Source: Sphingomonas cremea
GTDB taxonomy: Bacteria > Pseudomonadota > Alphaproteobacteria > Sphingomonadales > Sphingomonadaceae
Direction: 5' to 3'
Length of the DNA stretch: 64,000 bases
Assembly: GCF_021502585.1 (NCBI RefSeq)
Contig: NZ_JAKFGM010000001.1
Location: forward strand, 310,001 to 374,000
The notes under the pieces are model-generated. The model saw only the letters and a list, made by a program, of their open reading frames with translations, had not been told where the DNA came from and ran no database searches. Position numbers and translations under genes: made by a program. Every line of letters begins with the position of its first letter. Within the stretch, counting starts at the first letter, position 1. Shown in pieces: positions 9,612 through 16,979 of this stretch.

Positions 9612-10096
9612 TTAGGCGCTTCCAATCTCTGCGCCGCGACGAGCGCGGTACTGCGGTCATCGAATTCGCATTCATCGCGCCGATGCTTGCGCTGCTGACC
9701 ATCGGGGTGGTCGACATGTCCAATGCCTTTGGCCGCAAATTGATGCTGGAGCAGGCCGCCCAGCGGTCGATCGAAAAGATCATGCAGACAACCGGCGTTC
9801 TCACGGTCGAGCAAACGATCGCGAGCGAGGCAGTGTGCCAGTATAACGGCACCAACGACGACGGCACCTGCAAAACCAGCCCGATGACGACTGACAACGT
9901 CACGGTGACGCACCGCTTGGAGTGCAACGGCGTGCTCACCAATGCGGACGATTGCTCTGTCGGCGAAGACGAGTCGCGCTGGATCCAAGTGACCATTTGG
10001 GACGACTATGAGCCGATGTTCCCGATCCATTTCGCCGGGATCTCGAACAATGGGAAATATCACCTCCAGGCAACTGCAGGGATGAGGACCGAATGA
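9608..10096 (+). CDS. TadE-like pseudopilin
   Basis: A 162-residue TadE-family protein. The N-terminus MIRRFQSLRRDERGTAVIEF has the basic start, the conserved G-x-A-x-x-E-F, and a hydrophobic helix through about residue 36. The rest is a periplasmic or surface domain with four cysteines (CQYNG, CKTS, LECNG, DDCSV) that could form disulfides. ATG 9608 sits in an ATGA overlap with the upstream TadG-like gene; a longer reading frame to 9512 exists but lacks the expected N-terminus. Known TadE proteins are minor pilins processed by a dedicated peptidase, but no such peptidase gene is visible in this window. Confidence 0.8.
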   Translation: MIRRFQSLRRDERGTAVIEFAFIAPMLALLTIGVVDMSNAFGRKLMLEQAAQRSIEKIMQTTGVLTVEQTIASEAVCQYNGTNDDGTCKTSPMTTDNVTVTHRLECNGVLTNADDCSVGEDESRWIQVTIWDDYEPMFPIHFAGISNNGKYHLQATAGMRTE

Positions 10097-10494
10097 TGCG
10101 ATTACTTGCCAGGCTTCGCCGCAACGATCGCGGGGCGGCGGTTATCGAGACGGCGTTCGCGCTGCCGGCGCTAATCATGATGATGTGGATGCTAGTCCAG
10201 CTTGGGCTGGTCTTCCGCGCCATGTCGGGAATCCAGCATGGCCTGGGCGAAGGAGCGCGGACGGCGACCTTGTATCCCAAGCCCTCCGACACGGTAATCC
10301 AGCAGAAGATCACGGACGCAGTGTTCGGCATCGGCCCAGGAACGTTCGCAATCCCTACGCCGACGACGGGAACGTCCGATGGAGCGACTTATCTGGACCT
10401 TAAGGTCACCTACACGCAGCCGACCGACCTTCTGTTCCTGCCGGGTCCGACAATCAGTGTCACTCGTTCCAAGCGGGTGTGGATCGCCAGCTGA
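10093..10494 (+). CDS. TadE-like pseudopilin
   Basis: A 133-residue second TadE-family protein, overlapping the previous gene by ATGA. It opens with a basic stretch (MMRLLARLRRNDRG), the conserved GAAVIETAFALPAL motif and a hydrophobic helix, then a short domain ending in TRSKRVWIAS. It has no cysteines, unlike its neighbour. The three genes 8298-10494 form one unit that could build a short fibre or surface patch. It stops one base before the convergent enoyl-CoA hydratase stop, so there is no room for a separate terminator. Confidence 0.8.
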   Translation: MMRLLARLRRNDRGAAVIETAFALPALIMMMWMLVQLGLVFRAMSGIQHGLGEGARTATLYPKPSDTVIQQKITDAVFGIGPGTFAIPTPTTGTSDGATYLDLKVTYTQPTDLLFLPGPTISVTRSKRVWIAS

Positions 10495-11271
10495 TCAGGC
10501 GGCGGGTGCCTTCGCCCGCGCCGCGAAAAAGGCGGCGATCGCCTGTTTGACTTCATCCGACTGAAGCCGCTCGGCGAAATGACCGTTCTCCAATTCCATT
10601 CGCTCCAGGATTTCGGACGTTGCTTCGCGACGTAGGAGTGCCTGGGTTTGGCGCAGCGCCTCTGGCGGCTTAGCCATCAGGGCGGCTACCAGCCCGGCCA
10701 GCGCCGGCTTCAACTGTCCTTGCGGGACCACATGGCTGGCCAGCCCCATTTCCTGCGCCTCGGACGGTCCAAACGGCTCTCCGAGCAATATATAGCGTGC
10801 AGCCCGGCGACGGCCCGCCAGCCTGGGCATGATCAACGAGCTTGCGGCCTCGGGCACAAGCCCCAGGTCCACAAACGGCATTACAAAGCGGCAGCCGTCT
10901 TCGGCCAACACGAAATCGCAGTGGAACAGCATCGTCGTGCCGATACCAACCGCGTTGCCGTGTACGGCGGCGACGATCGGCACCTGATTCTTCGCCAAGG
11001 CACGGAGTAGCCGCCAAACCGGTATGTCCTGGTCCGATTCCGGATCGGGCATCGCCTGCAGGAAATCGCCCAGATCATTGCCGGCGGTGAAGTCGTCGCC
11101 CTGGCCCTCGATCGTGATGAGGCGGATAGATCTGTCGCCCTCCGCACTTTCGATGGCATCGGCAAGCGCCGCATACATGGCCACCGTGATCGCGTTTCGG
11201 CGCTCCGGCCGCGCCAGTATCAGCGACAATACGCCTTCGGCTTTTCGTTCGACCAGCACATGGGCGCCCAT
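10495..11271 (-). CDS. Enoyl-CoA hydratase/isomerase family protein
   Basis: Crotonase-fold enzyme of 258 residues, expected to hydrate or isomerise enoyl-CoA esters. The oxyanion-hole segments are visible: RPERRNAITVAMYAAL followed by GQGDDFTAGNDLGDF, and VPIVAAVHGNAVGIGTTML. The second glutamate region is LGLVPEAASSLIMPRLAGR, with the EA pair where many hydratases carry a catalytic glutamate. I use ATG 11271, which is preceded by GGAAAG; the frame is open to 11334 but the extra residues do not resemble the family. It is divergent from tal. The exact substrate is not readable. Confidence 0.88.
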   Translation of the reverse strand: MGAHVLVERKAEGVLSLILARPERRNAITVAMYAALADAIESAEGDRSIRLITIEGQGDDFTAGNDLGDFLQAMPDPESDQDIPVWRLLRALAKNQVPIVAAVHGNAVGIGTTMLFHCDFVLAEDGCRFVMPFVDLGLVPEAASSLIMPRLAGRRRAARYILLGEPFGPSEAQEMGLASHVVPQGQLKPALAGLVAALMAKPPEALRQTQALLRREATSEILERMELENGHFAERLQSDEVKQAIAAFFAARAKAPAA

Positions 11272-11364
11272 CGGACTTTCCTTTTTAATGCGAATCGGGT
11301 GACCTGTTTGAGCGCAGCCGCTAGAGGTAAGCAAATTTCCCCCAAGCCGTAGGGACCAGCACCC

Positions 11365-12015
11365 ATGAAATTCTTCGTCGACACAGCCGACACCGCCGAA
11401 ATCAAGGAGCTGAATGACACCGGGCTCCTCGACGGCGTCACCACAAACCCTTCTTTGGTCAAGAAATCGGGCCGCGACTTCATCGAGGTGGTGAAGGAAA
11501 TCGCTTCAATCTGCCCTGGCCCCGTTTCGGCCGAGGTGGTCGCGCTCGATCATGACGGGATGATGCGCGAGGCGGAAACGCTCAGGAAACTGGCTGACAA
11601 TATCGCGATCAAGGTTCCGCTGACGATCGACGGCCTCAAGACCTGCAAGAAGCTGACCGGCGACGGGACCATGGTCAATGTGACGCTGTGTTTTTCGGCC
11701 AACCAGGCATTGCTGGCGGCTAAGGCCGGCGCGACCTTCATTTCGCCGTTTGTTGGACGGCTCGACGATATCGGCCATCCGGGAATCGAGCTGATCGCCG
11801 ACATTCGGATGATCTACGACAATTATGACTTTGCCACCCAGATTCTGGTCGCCAGCGTGCGCAACCCGATCCACATCCATGATGCGGCGAAGCTGGGCGC
11901 CGATGTGATGACCGCGCCGGCGGCGGTCATCAAGCAGATGTTCAAGCACCCTTTAACCGACAATGGCATCGCCGCCTTCCTCAAGGACTGGGAAGCGACC
12001 GGCCAGAAGATCTGA
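11365..12015 (+). CDS. tal: Transaldolase / fructose-6-phosphate aldolase-type (small, TalC/MipB class)
   Basis: Class I aldolase-fold enzyme of 216 residues, the short bacterial form. It starts [16 protein letters not shown] and has [10 protein letters not shown], the Schiff-base lysine in AIKVPLT (Lys83), and [13 protein letters not shown], then [21 protein letters not shown]. The short class contains both genuine transaldolases and fructose-6-phosphate aldolases; many alphaproteobacterial members are annotated fructose-6-phosphate aldolase or transaldolase without a test. It would serve the non-oxidative pentose phosphate pathway. AGGGA lies about 12 bases before the ATG. Confidence 0.93.
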   Translation: MKFFVDTADTAEIKELNDTGLLDGVTTNPSLVKKSGRDFIEVVKEIASICPGPVSAEVVALDHDGMMREAETLRKLADNIAIKVPLTIDGLKTCKKLTGDGTMVNVTLCFSANQALLAAKAGATFISPFVGRLDDIGHPGIELIADIRMIYDNYDFATQILVASVRNPIHIHDAAKLGADVMTAPAAVIKQMFKHPLTDNGIAAFLKDWEATGQKI

Positions 12016-12112
12016 GCGTGGGCGTCGGGGGGACGGCCGCAAGCGACGTTCGCGGCTGATTTCCGCCTGTGTTGGGAGGATTGTTAACCCCTGCCGCGGT
12101 AATCTTCGCGGC

Positions 12113-12676
12113 ATGGCCACGGTCATTTCTTTCGAAGAGCGAGCGGTCGCCAGGCTGCGTGATCGCCTCGGCGCGGTGGAAAGCGCCAATGAGGATCTGA
12201 TTGCCTTCGCACGCGGCCATTCGGGCGCAACCGCTGCAATCCATGCAGCGGTTCTGGCGGCGATCGAGGCTGATACTATCGACGGGCTGTTTGACGTTGT
12301 GACAAGGGTCTGGCCGCGCTTGCTGGGAGTGGACCACGTTGCCCTGGCGCTTGTTGCGGACGACCGGGGATTCAGGGTGGATGCAATGCATGTCGGCACG
12401 GTCGACAAGCGAATCGTGGATCGGACGATTGAGCAACTCGACCCCGTAACGATGCGCACCGTCCCTTGCGGCCATCCATTGTTCGGGCAGGCCGTTGGCC
12501 AGATCCGGTCGGAAGCACTGATCTTGCTCTCCACAGAGGCACCCGTGCCCTACGGCCTGCTGTTACTTGGCCAGAAGGACGCAGCCGGTCTCGATAACCG
12601 TCACGGTGCACAATTGTTGGGATTCCTTGGATCGAGCCTTGCCGCTATGATCCGCCGGTGTCTGATCGACAGTTAG
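12113..12676 (+). CDS. DUF484 family protein
   Basis: A 187-residue protein of the DUF484 family, distantly GAF-like. An N-terminal helix-rich region (ISFEERAVARLRDRLGAVES) is followed by a GAF-type core with LLGVDHVALALVADD, AVGQIRSEALILLS and YGLLLLGQKD. ATG 12113 gives the usual family N-terminus; the frame is open upstream through the tal end without similarity. The 3' end overlaps xerC by 19 bases. DUF484 next to xerC is a conserved arrangement in proteobacteria, although the role of DUF484 is not known. Confidence 0.85.
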   Translation: MATVISFEERAVARLRDRLGAVESANEDLIAFARGHSGATAAIHAAVLAAIEADTIDGLFDVVTRVWPRLLGVDHVALALVADDRGFRVDAMHVGTVDKRIVDRTIEQLDPVTMRTVPCGHPLFGQAVGQIRSEALILLSTEAPVPYGLLLLGQKDAAGLDNRHGAQLLGFLGSSLAAMIRRCLIDS

Positions 12677-13590
12677 AGGATGGAGAACATCCTGCGCGGG
12701 CTTTGGCGGCGCGTTGGTCGGGTCACCTTGCCCACGGCCGTCGTCGTTCTCCTCACACGGTTCGTGCCTATGTCGCGACCGCCCATCGACTGATCGACTT
12801 CCTCGGCCGCCATCTTGGCGAGGAGATTGGCCGATTCACCTTGCTCAACCTTCACGCAACCGATTTGCGGGCGTTCCTTGCCGATCGGCGTGGTGCCGGG
12901 CTCGGCGCGTCGTCCGCTGCGCGGGAAATGTCGGCAGTGAGGGCGTTCCTGACTTTCGCCGCGGAGGAGGAGGGCAATCCCGCGCAACTGCCTCGCACGC
13001 GAGCTACCAAGCGACCGCGCACACTGCCACGACCGGCAAGCCCGTCCGACGCAATTGCGTTGGCTGAAGAGGCCGGGGCCGCGGCGCCCAATGATTGGAT
13101 CGGGGCCCGCGATCTCGCGATATTGTTGCTGCTTTACGGATCGGGCCTGCGGGTCGCCGAAGCGATGGGACTTACTGCCCGCGTACTGCCCATGGGCCAG
13201 GCGATGCGGGTCACCGGCAAGCGGGGCAAGACGCGGATCGTGCCGCTGGTTCCGGCCGTCAGGGAAGCGATCAATGCCTATGTCGCACTTTGTCCCTATC
13301 CGCTGGCCGGAGAAGGGCGACTATTCGTCGGCGCGAAGGGCGGGCCGCTAAATCCGGACCTGGTTCGAAGGGCGGTGCGGGGCGCGAGGACGCGGCTGGG
13401 CCTGCCGGACAGCCTGACGCCCCATGCCCTGCGTCATAGCTTCGCAACGCATCTTCTGGCGCGCGGCGCCGACCTCCGCTCTCTGCAGGAACTGCTTGGT
13501 CACGCCAGCCTGTCTTCGACGCAGATTTATACGGAGGTCGATGCGGCGCGCTTGCTCGACGTTTATCGCCACGCCCACCCCCGCGCCTGA
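12658..13590 (+). CDS. xerC: Tyrosine site-specific recombinase XerC
   Basis: Resolves chromosome dimers at the dif site together with XerD. The 310-residue protein has an N-terminal SAM-like DNA-binding domain (residues about 10-105, with SPHTVRAYVATAHRLIDFLG) and a catalytic domain with the full set of active residues: Arg165 (GSGLRVAEA), Lys188 (TGKRGKTR), His256 and Arg259 (HALRHSFATHLL), His282 (LLGHASL) and nucleophile Tyr291 (STQIYTEV). The start is GTG at 12658, inside the DUF484 gene. XerC rather than XerD is inferred from the DUF484 neighbour and overall length. Confidence 0.93.
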   Translation: MSDRQLEDGEHPARALAARWSGHLAHGRRRSPHTVRAYVATAHRLIDFLGRHLGEEIGRFTLLNLHATDLRAFLADRRGAGLGASSAAREMSAVRAFLTFAAEEEGNPAQLPRTRATKRPRTLPRPASPSDAIALAEEAGAAAPNDWIGARDLAILLLLYGSGLRVAEAMGLTARVLPMGQAMRVTGKRGKTRIVPLVPAVREAINAYVALCPYPLAGEGRLFVGAKGGPLNPDLVRRAVRGARTRLGLPDSLTPHALRHSFATHLLARGADLRSLQELLGHASLSSTQIYTEVDAARLLDVYRHAHPRA

Positions 13591-13597
13591 TCCATGT

Positions 13598-13624
13598 CCG
13601 CCTCCACCTAGAGGGCGGAGGCGG
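13598..13624. terminator. GC-rich stem-loop after xerC
   Basis: CCGCCTCC (13598-13605) pairs with GGAGGCGG (13617-13624), with an inner CCT/AGG pair. It starts 8 bases after the xerC stop. There is no run of T after it on either strand, so it may be a weak or Rho-assisted terminator, or simply a 3' end stabiliser. The remaining bases up to the dedA stop at 13796 show nothing I can name. Confidence 0.4.
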
Positions 13625-13795
13625 GTGAATGAAGCATGCGATGACCAGATCGCTTCAAACATCCGATCGCCGGTGATGCGCCGCGTGGGGAAAGCGCACC
13701 GCGGCGATCGACCAGGCGTCCGTCGCCTGCAGCCGGTTAACACGGAGCTAAATAACCGTTTCGGATCAATCCGCTAACTGCAGATCTTGTTGAAA

Positions 13796-14434
13796 TCAGA
13801 GACTAGTCATGTCCACTTTGGGCGCATCTTCGCCCACTGGCATGTGACGATGGGTCCAAACGCGATAAATATACCCCGCGATCAGGACGACCAGGATCGC
13901 ATTGGCCGCCGGGCCCAAAATCTTGTCGATGTCGGTGAAATTCTCTCCAAGCTTATAGCCTGCTCCGGCGAGGACGGCGGTCCAGATTGCGGTTCCCAAT
14001 GTTGATGCGAGTAGGAACCGGCGGAAGCTCATTTTGAGCAAGCCTGCCGGTATCGAAACCAGGCTCCGGACCGTCGGCAGCAATCGGCCGAGGAAGACAA
14101 AGAATGTGCCGTGAAGCTCGAACCACACCTCCGCGCGCTTCACCTCGGCCCAGCTCATCGTGATCCAGCGGCCCCAGCGGCGAATGAATGGCTCCAGGCG
14201 CTGGATTCCAAGTGCCCTCGCGGCGAGATACCAGAAAGTGTTGCCAAGCATCGCACCAGCGGTGCCGGATGCGACCACCAGCCCATAGTCGAGCTTGCCC
14301 TGGCCGGCGGCAACGCCGGCGACCGACATGATCACTTCGGACGGAATGGGCGGGAAAACCGTCTCCAGGAACATCAGGAATCCGACACCAAGATAGCCTG
14401 ACTGTTCGATCAGGCGCACAATCCAGTCACTCAT
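13796..14434 (-). CDS. DedA family membrane protein
   Basis: Inner-membrane protein of 212 residues, DedA/VTT family, members of which are linked to undecaprenyl-phosphate or phospholipid recycling. Marks are the opening SGYLGVGFLMFLETVFPPIPSEVI (read in parts: GYLGVGFLMFLETVFPPIPS and EVIM), the GxxxG-rich GTAGAMLGNTFWYLAARALG, and GRLLPTVRSLVSIPAGL with the conserved arginine. Four to five hydrophobic helices are visible. The ATG overlaps the gshB stop (ATGA), so it is the second gene of a gshB-dedA unit. Substrate is not known. Confidence 0.9.
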   Translation of the reverse strand: MSDWIVRLIEQSGYLGVGFLMFLETVFPPIPSEVIMSVAGVAAGQGKLDYGLVVASGTAGAMLGNTFWYLAARALGIQRLEPFIRRWGRWITMSWAEVKRAEVWFELHGTFFVFLGRLLPTVRSLVSIPAGLLKMSFRRFLLASTLGTAIWTAVLAGAGYKLGENFTDIDKILGPAANAILVVLIAGYIYRVWTHRHMPVGEDAPKVDMTSL

Positions 14435-15381
14435 TTGGCGGCGACCTTCGTTTCGATCGCATCCCAGATGAGCGCCGGGGTGTCGGTGCCGTTGAACCGA
14501 TCGATTGCCACGATCCCGGTCGGCGAGGTGACGTTGATCTCGGTGAGCATGCCGCCGATCACATCGATGCCGACGAACAGCAATCCCCGGCTTTTAAGCT
14601 CGGGCCCGATCGCCTCGCAAATCTCCAGTTCACGCTCGGTGAGTTCGGTTGCGAGAGCGGTACCGCCGGCCGCGAGGTTGGAACGGATTTCGCCAGCGCC
14701 CGGCTTGCGGTTGATTGCGCCCGCTATTTTGCCATCGACAAGCACGATGCGCTTGTCGCCTTCGGTCACGGCAGGAAGAAAGGCTTGGGCAATATAGGGC
14801 TCGCGCCATACATGACCGAACAACTCGGCCAAGGCTGCAAGGTTGGCGCCATCGCGGCCAATGCGGAAAACCGCCGCGCCGGCGTTGCCGTGGAGCGGCT
14901 TCAAGACGACCTCGCCATGTTTGGCGTGAAACGCCTTCAGCTCCGCCAGCGATCGCGTGATCAAAGTCGGTGGCATGAAGTGCGCGAAATCCAGCACAAA
15001 CAATTTTTCGGGCGCGTCGCGGACCGCGCGAGGGTCGTTCACGACCAGCGTTTCTTCCGCAATCCGCTCGAGCAGGTAAGTGGCAGTAATATAGCCAATG
15101 TCGAACGGCGGATCCTGGCGCATCAGGACGACATCGATTTCGGTTGCCAGGTCGAGATTTTGCGGTTCGCCGGCTGCGAAATGATCGCCTTCGACCCGTT
15201 GCACCGACACCCGCCGCGCCTTGGCCCGGACTTGCCCGTCTTCGTAACCGAGATCCTCGGCCAGATAGTGGAACAGGCGGTGGCCGCGCTCCTGCGCTTT
15301 CAGCATCAGCGCGAAGGTGGAGTCGCCGGCTATGCCGATCTTCTCCAGCGGGTCCATTTGCACGGCAACGGTCAGGCTCAT
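14431..15381 (-). CDS. gshB: Glutathione synthase
   Basis: ATP-grasp enzyme joining gamma-glutamylcysteine and glycine. The 316-residue length and landmarks match bacterial GshB: N-terminal VAVQMDPLEKIGIAGDSTFALMLKAQ (in parts, MDPLEKIGIAGDSTF), VLMRQDPPFDIGYI, NDPRAVRDAPEKLFVL, the ATP-grasp VLKPLHGNAGAAVFRI, and the metal site INVTSPTGIVAID. It pairs functionally with gor at 2012. Downstream dedA overlaps by four bases; upstream yraN ends 31 bases away on the same strand, so they may be cotranscribed. Confidence 0.96.
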   Translation of the reverse strand: MSLTVAVQMDPLEKIGIAGDSTFALMLKAQERGHRLFHYLAEDLGYEDGQVRAKARRVSVQRVEGDHFAAGEPQNLDLATEIDVVLMRQDPPFDIGYITATYLLERIAEETLVVNDPRAVRDAPEKLFVLDFAHFMPPTLITRSLAELKAFHAKHGEVVLKPLHGNAGAAVFRIGRDGANLAALAELFGHVWREPYIAQAFLPAVTEGDKRIVLVDGKIAGAINRKPGAGEIRSNLAAGGTALATELTERELEICEAIGPELKSRGLLFVGIDVIGGMLTEINVTSPTGIVAIDRFNGTDTPALIWDAIETKVAAK

Positions 15382-15412
15382 GACCGCCGCCTAAGCGATG
15401 GCACGGCGCTTG

Positions 15413-15769
15413 TCACTCGTGCCAGACGTTGGGAAGATGGCGGGGAAGGCGCCAAGGGACGATGAATAGTGCGTCGATCCGGACGTCGTTACCCTCGCGA
15501 GCAAAGCGCGGTGTGAGGCTCTGGGCGGCGACCGCGACACGGCGCAGGCGATATTCGTCGAGCGACCATGCGGCCGCCTCCGCAGTGCGGCGCTGTTTGA
15601 CTTCGATGAAGGCAAGCACCCGGCCGCGGCGGGCGACGAGGTCCACCTCGCCGCCAGGCACGCGGGCTCTACGAGCGAGAATCCGCCAGCCGTGCAACCG
15701 AAGCCACCAGGCGGCAATCGTCTCCGCCCTGCGCCCGTGTGCCTCAGCGAGCCGGCGCTTCAATTCCAT
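15413..15769 (-). CDS. YraN family (UPF0102) endonuclease-like protein
   Basis: A 118-residue protein with a restriction-endonuclease-like core: RRAETIAAWWLRLHGWRIL, then the PD-ExK-type signature GGEVDLVARRGRVLAFIEVKQR (seen as GGEVDLVARRG and AFIEVKQR). The biological target is not established. I use ATG 15769, which gives MELKRRLAEAHGRRAE, the usual start; the frame runs open to 15841 without similarity. The start overlaps the end of the upstream lipoprotein gene by ten bases. rsmI-yraN-gshB is a frequent order in alphaproteobacteria, here with a lipoprotein inserted. Confidence 0.85.
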   Translation of the reverse strand: MELKRRLAEAHGRRAETIAAWWLRLHGWRILARRARVPGGEVDLVARRGRVLAFIEVKQRRTAEAAAWSLDEYRLRRVAVAAQSLTPRFAREGNDVRIDALFIVPWRLPRHLPNVWHE

Positions 15770-16134
15770 TCGGGGCAGCGGCGGTATTCGATTTCCTTGC
15801 CGTCGGCATGGCGCGCCACGAATGCATTTCCATCGATCCATCGCAGAGTGGACACGATTGTATCGCCGACTTGACCGTGCTCGGAATTATCGTCGAACTG
15901 AACGAAATCAGTTGCCACTGCTGTTAAAACGTTCCCTTCCAGGCGCCAAGTTTCGACCTCGCCAAGCAAATAATATTTTCCATTCGAATAGTATCTGAGG
16001 GTAACCGCAGATCTGCATGATTGCGGATATTTGGAGCGCTCATCCACCCAGTCCCACTCGCCTTCCAACGCGTAATGGTCCCCATCATCACAAGCGGCGA
16101 GCAAAATCAGGAACGCCGCGGCCAATGGCCTCAG
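15760..16134 (-). CDS. Small lipoprotein, probable non-ATG start
   Basis: A short lipoprotein of about 124 residues that I do not recognise. The N-terminus reads RPLAAAFLILLAACDDGD, a compact signal peptide with lipobox LAAC, then a small domain containing EGEWDWVDERSKYPQSCRS and a strand-rich region ending YRRCPEWN. There is no ATG or GTG before the signal peptide. CTG at 16134 overlaps the rsmI TGA as CTGA, the same four-base coupling seen elsewhere here, and supplies the arginine of the n-region; TTG at 16125 is the alternative. The frame is open to 16617 but that part lies inside rsmI. Confidence 0.6.
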   Translation of the reverse strand: MRPLAAAFLILLAACDDGDHYALEGEWDWVDERSKYPQSCRSAVTLRYYSNGKYYLLGEVETWRLEGNVLTAVATDFVQFDDNSEHGQVGDTIVSTLRWIDGNAFVARHADGKEIEYRRCPEWN

Positions 16135-16979
16135 CCGGCCTTCTCCAGGGCGAGGGCGTAGACCTGCTTGCGGGGCAGTCCGAGCAGCTCGGCGACCTCC
16201 GCTGCCGCGCGGGAAGGCGATAAACGGGTCAGCGCCTCGTCGAGCGCAGCGTCGATCTCGGCGCTCGACGCCCCTTCCGACTTCAGAGGCGGCGCAACGA
16301 CAATCACGATTTCGCCCTTCGGGGTCACATCGGCATATCGAACGGCAAGCTCGGCCAAGGTACCATTCACGCATTCTTCGTGAAGCTTGGTGAGTTCGCG
16401 GACGACTGCAACCTCGCGATCGCCCAACGTCGCGGCCAGCACGCCCAACGTATCGCCGAGGCGCGGCCCGCTCTCGAACAAGACCAATGTTGCCCTTACC
16501 GATGCTATTTCGGCGATAACGTCGGCACGCGCCTTGGCCTTGGCGGGAAGGAAACCGAGGAAGAGAAAACGGTCGGTCGGAAGACCGGCAAGGGTCAGCG
16601 CCGCGATGGCGGCACATGGCCCGGGAAGCGTGTGCACCGCATGCCCGGCTTGTCGCGCCGCACGGACCAGCTTGTACCCGGGATCGGAAATCAGCGGCGT
16701 TCCGGCATCACTGATAAGTGCCACGGCCTTCGATCCAAGGTCGCCCAGGATGCGTTCGCGTAATTTGTCGTCGCTATGGTCGTGATAGGCGGTCATCGGC
16801 GCTTTTGCCCCCACATGGGCAAGCAGCTTTGCGCTGACTCGCTTGTCCTCGGCCAGAATATAATCGACTTGGCACAACGTCTCGGCTGCACGCGACGTTA
16901 TGTCACCTAGATTGCCGATTGGCGTTGCTACGATATAGAGTCCGGGGGGAAGCGACTGGTCCATTTGGAAGGGCGGCAT
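16131..16979 (-). CDS. rsmI: 16S rRNA (cytidine1402-2'-O)-methyltransferase
   Basis: SAM-dependent methyltransferase of the tetrapyrrole methylase fold acting on C1402 of 16S rRNA. At 282 residues it is the normal size. It shows LYIVATPIGNLGDITSRA, LAEDKRVSAKLLAH, LISDAGTPLISDPGYKLV and LPGPCAAIAALTLAGLPTDRF. ATG 16979 (MPPFQMDQ) or ATG 16964 (MDQSLPPG) can be the start. If 16979 is right, its CAT and the opposite gene's ATG share the bases CATG at 16977-16980. The frame is open to 17246, but this is antisense to the neighbour. Confidence 0.93.
   Translation of the reverse strand: MPPFQMDQSLPPGLYIVATPIGNLGDITSRAAETLCQVDYILAEDKRVSAKLLAHVGAKAPMTAYHDHSDDKLRERILGDLGSKAVALISDAGTPLISDPGYKLVRAARQAGHAVHTLPGPCAAIAALTLAGLPTDRFLFLGFLPAKAKARADVIAEIASVRATLVLFESGPRLGDTLGVLAATLGDREVAVVRELTKLHEECVNGTLAELAVRYADVTPKGEIVIVVAPPLKSEGASSAEIDAALDEALTRLSPSRAAAEVAELLGLPRKQVYALALEKAG

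Noticed and set aside
12658-13590. XerC-like gene as a mobile-element integrase
   Set aside because: The conserved DUF484 neighbour, standard length and complete XerC-type motifs indicate the housekeeping enzyme, with no phage or island genes nearby.
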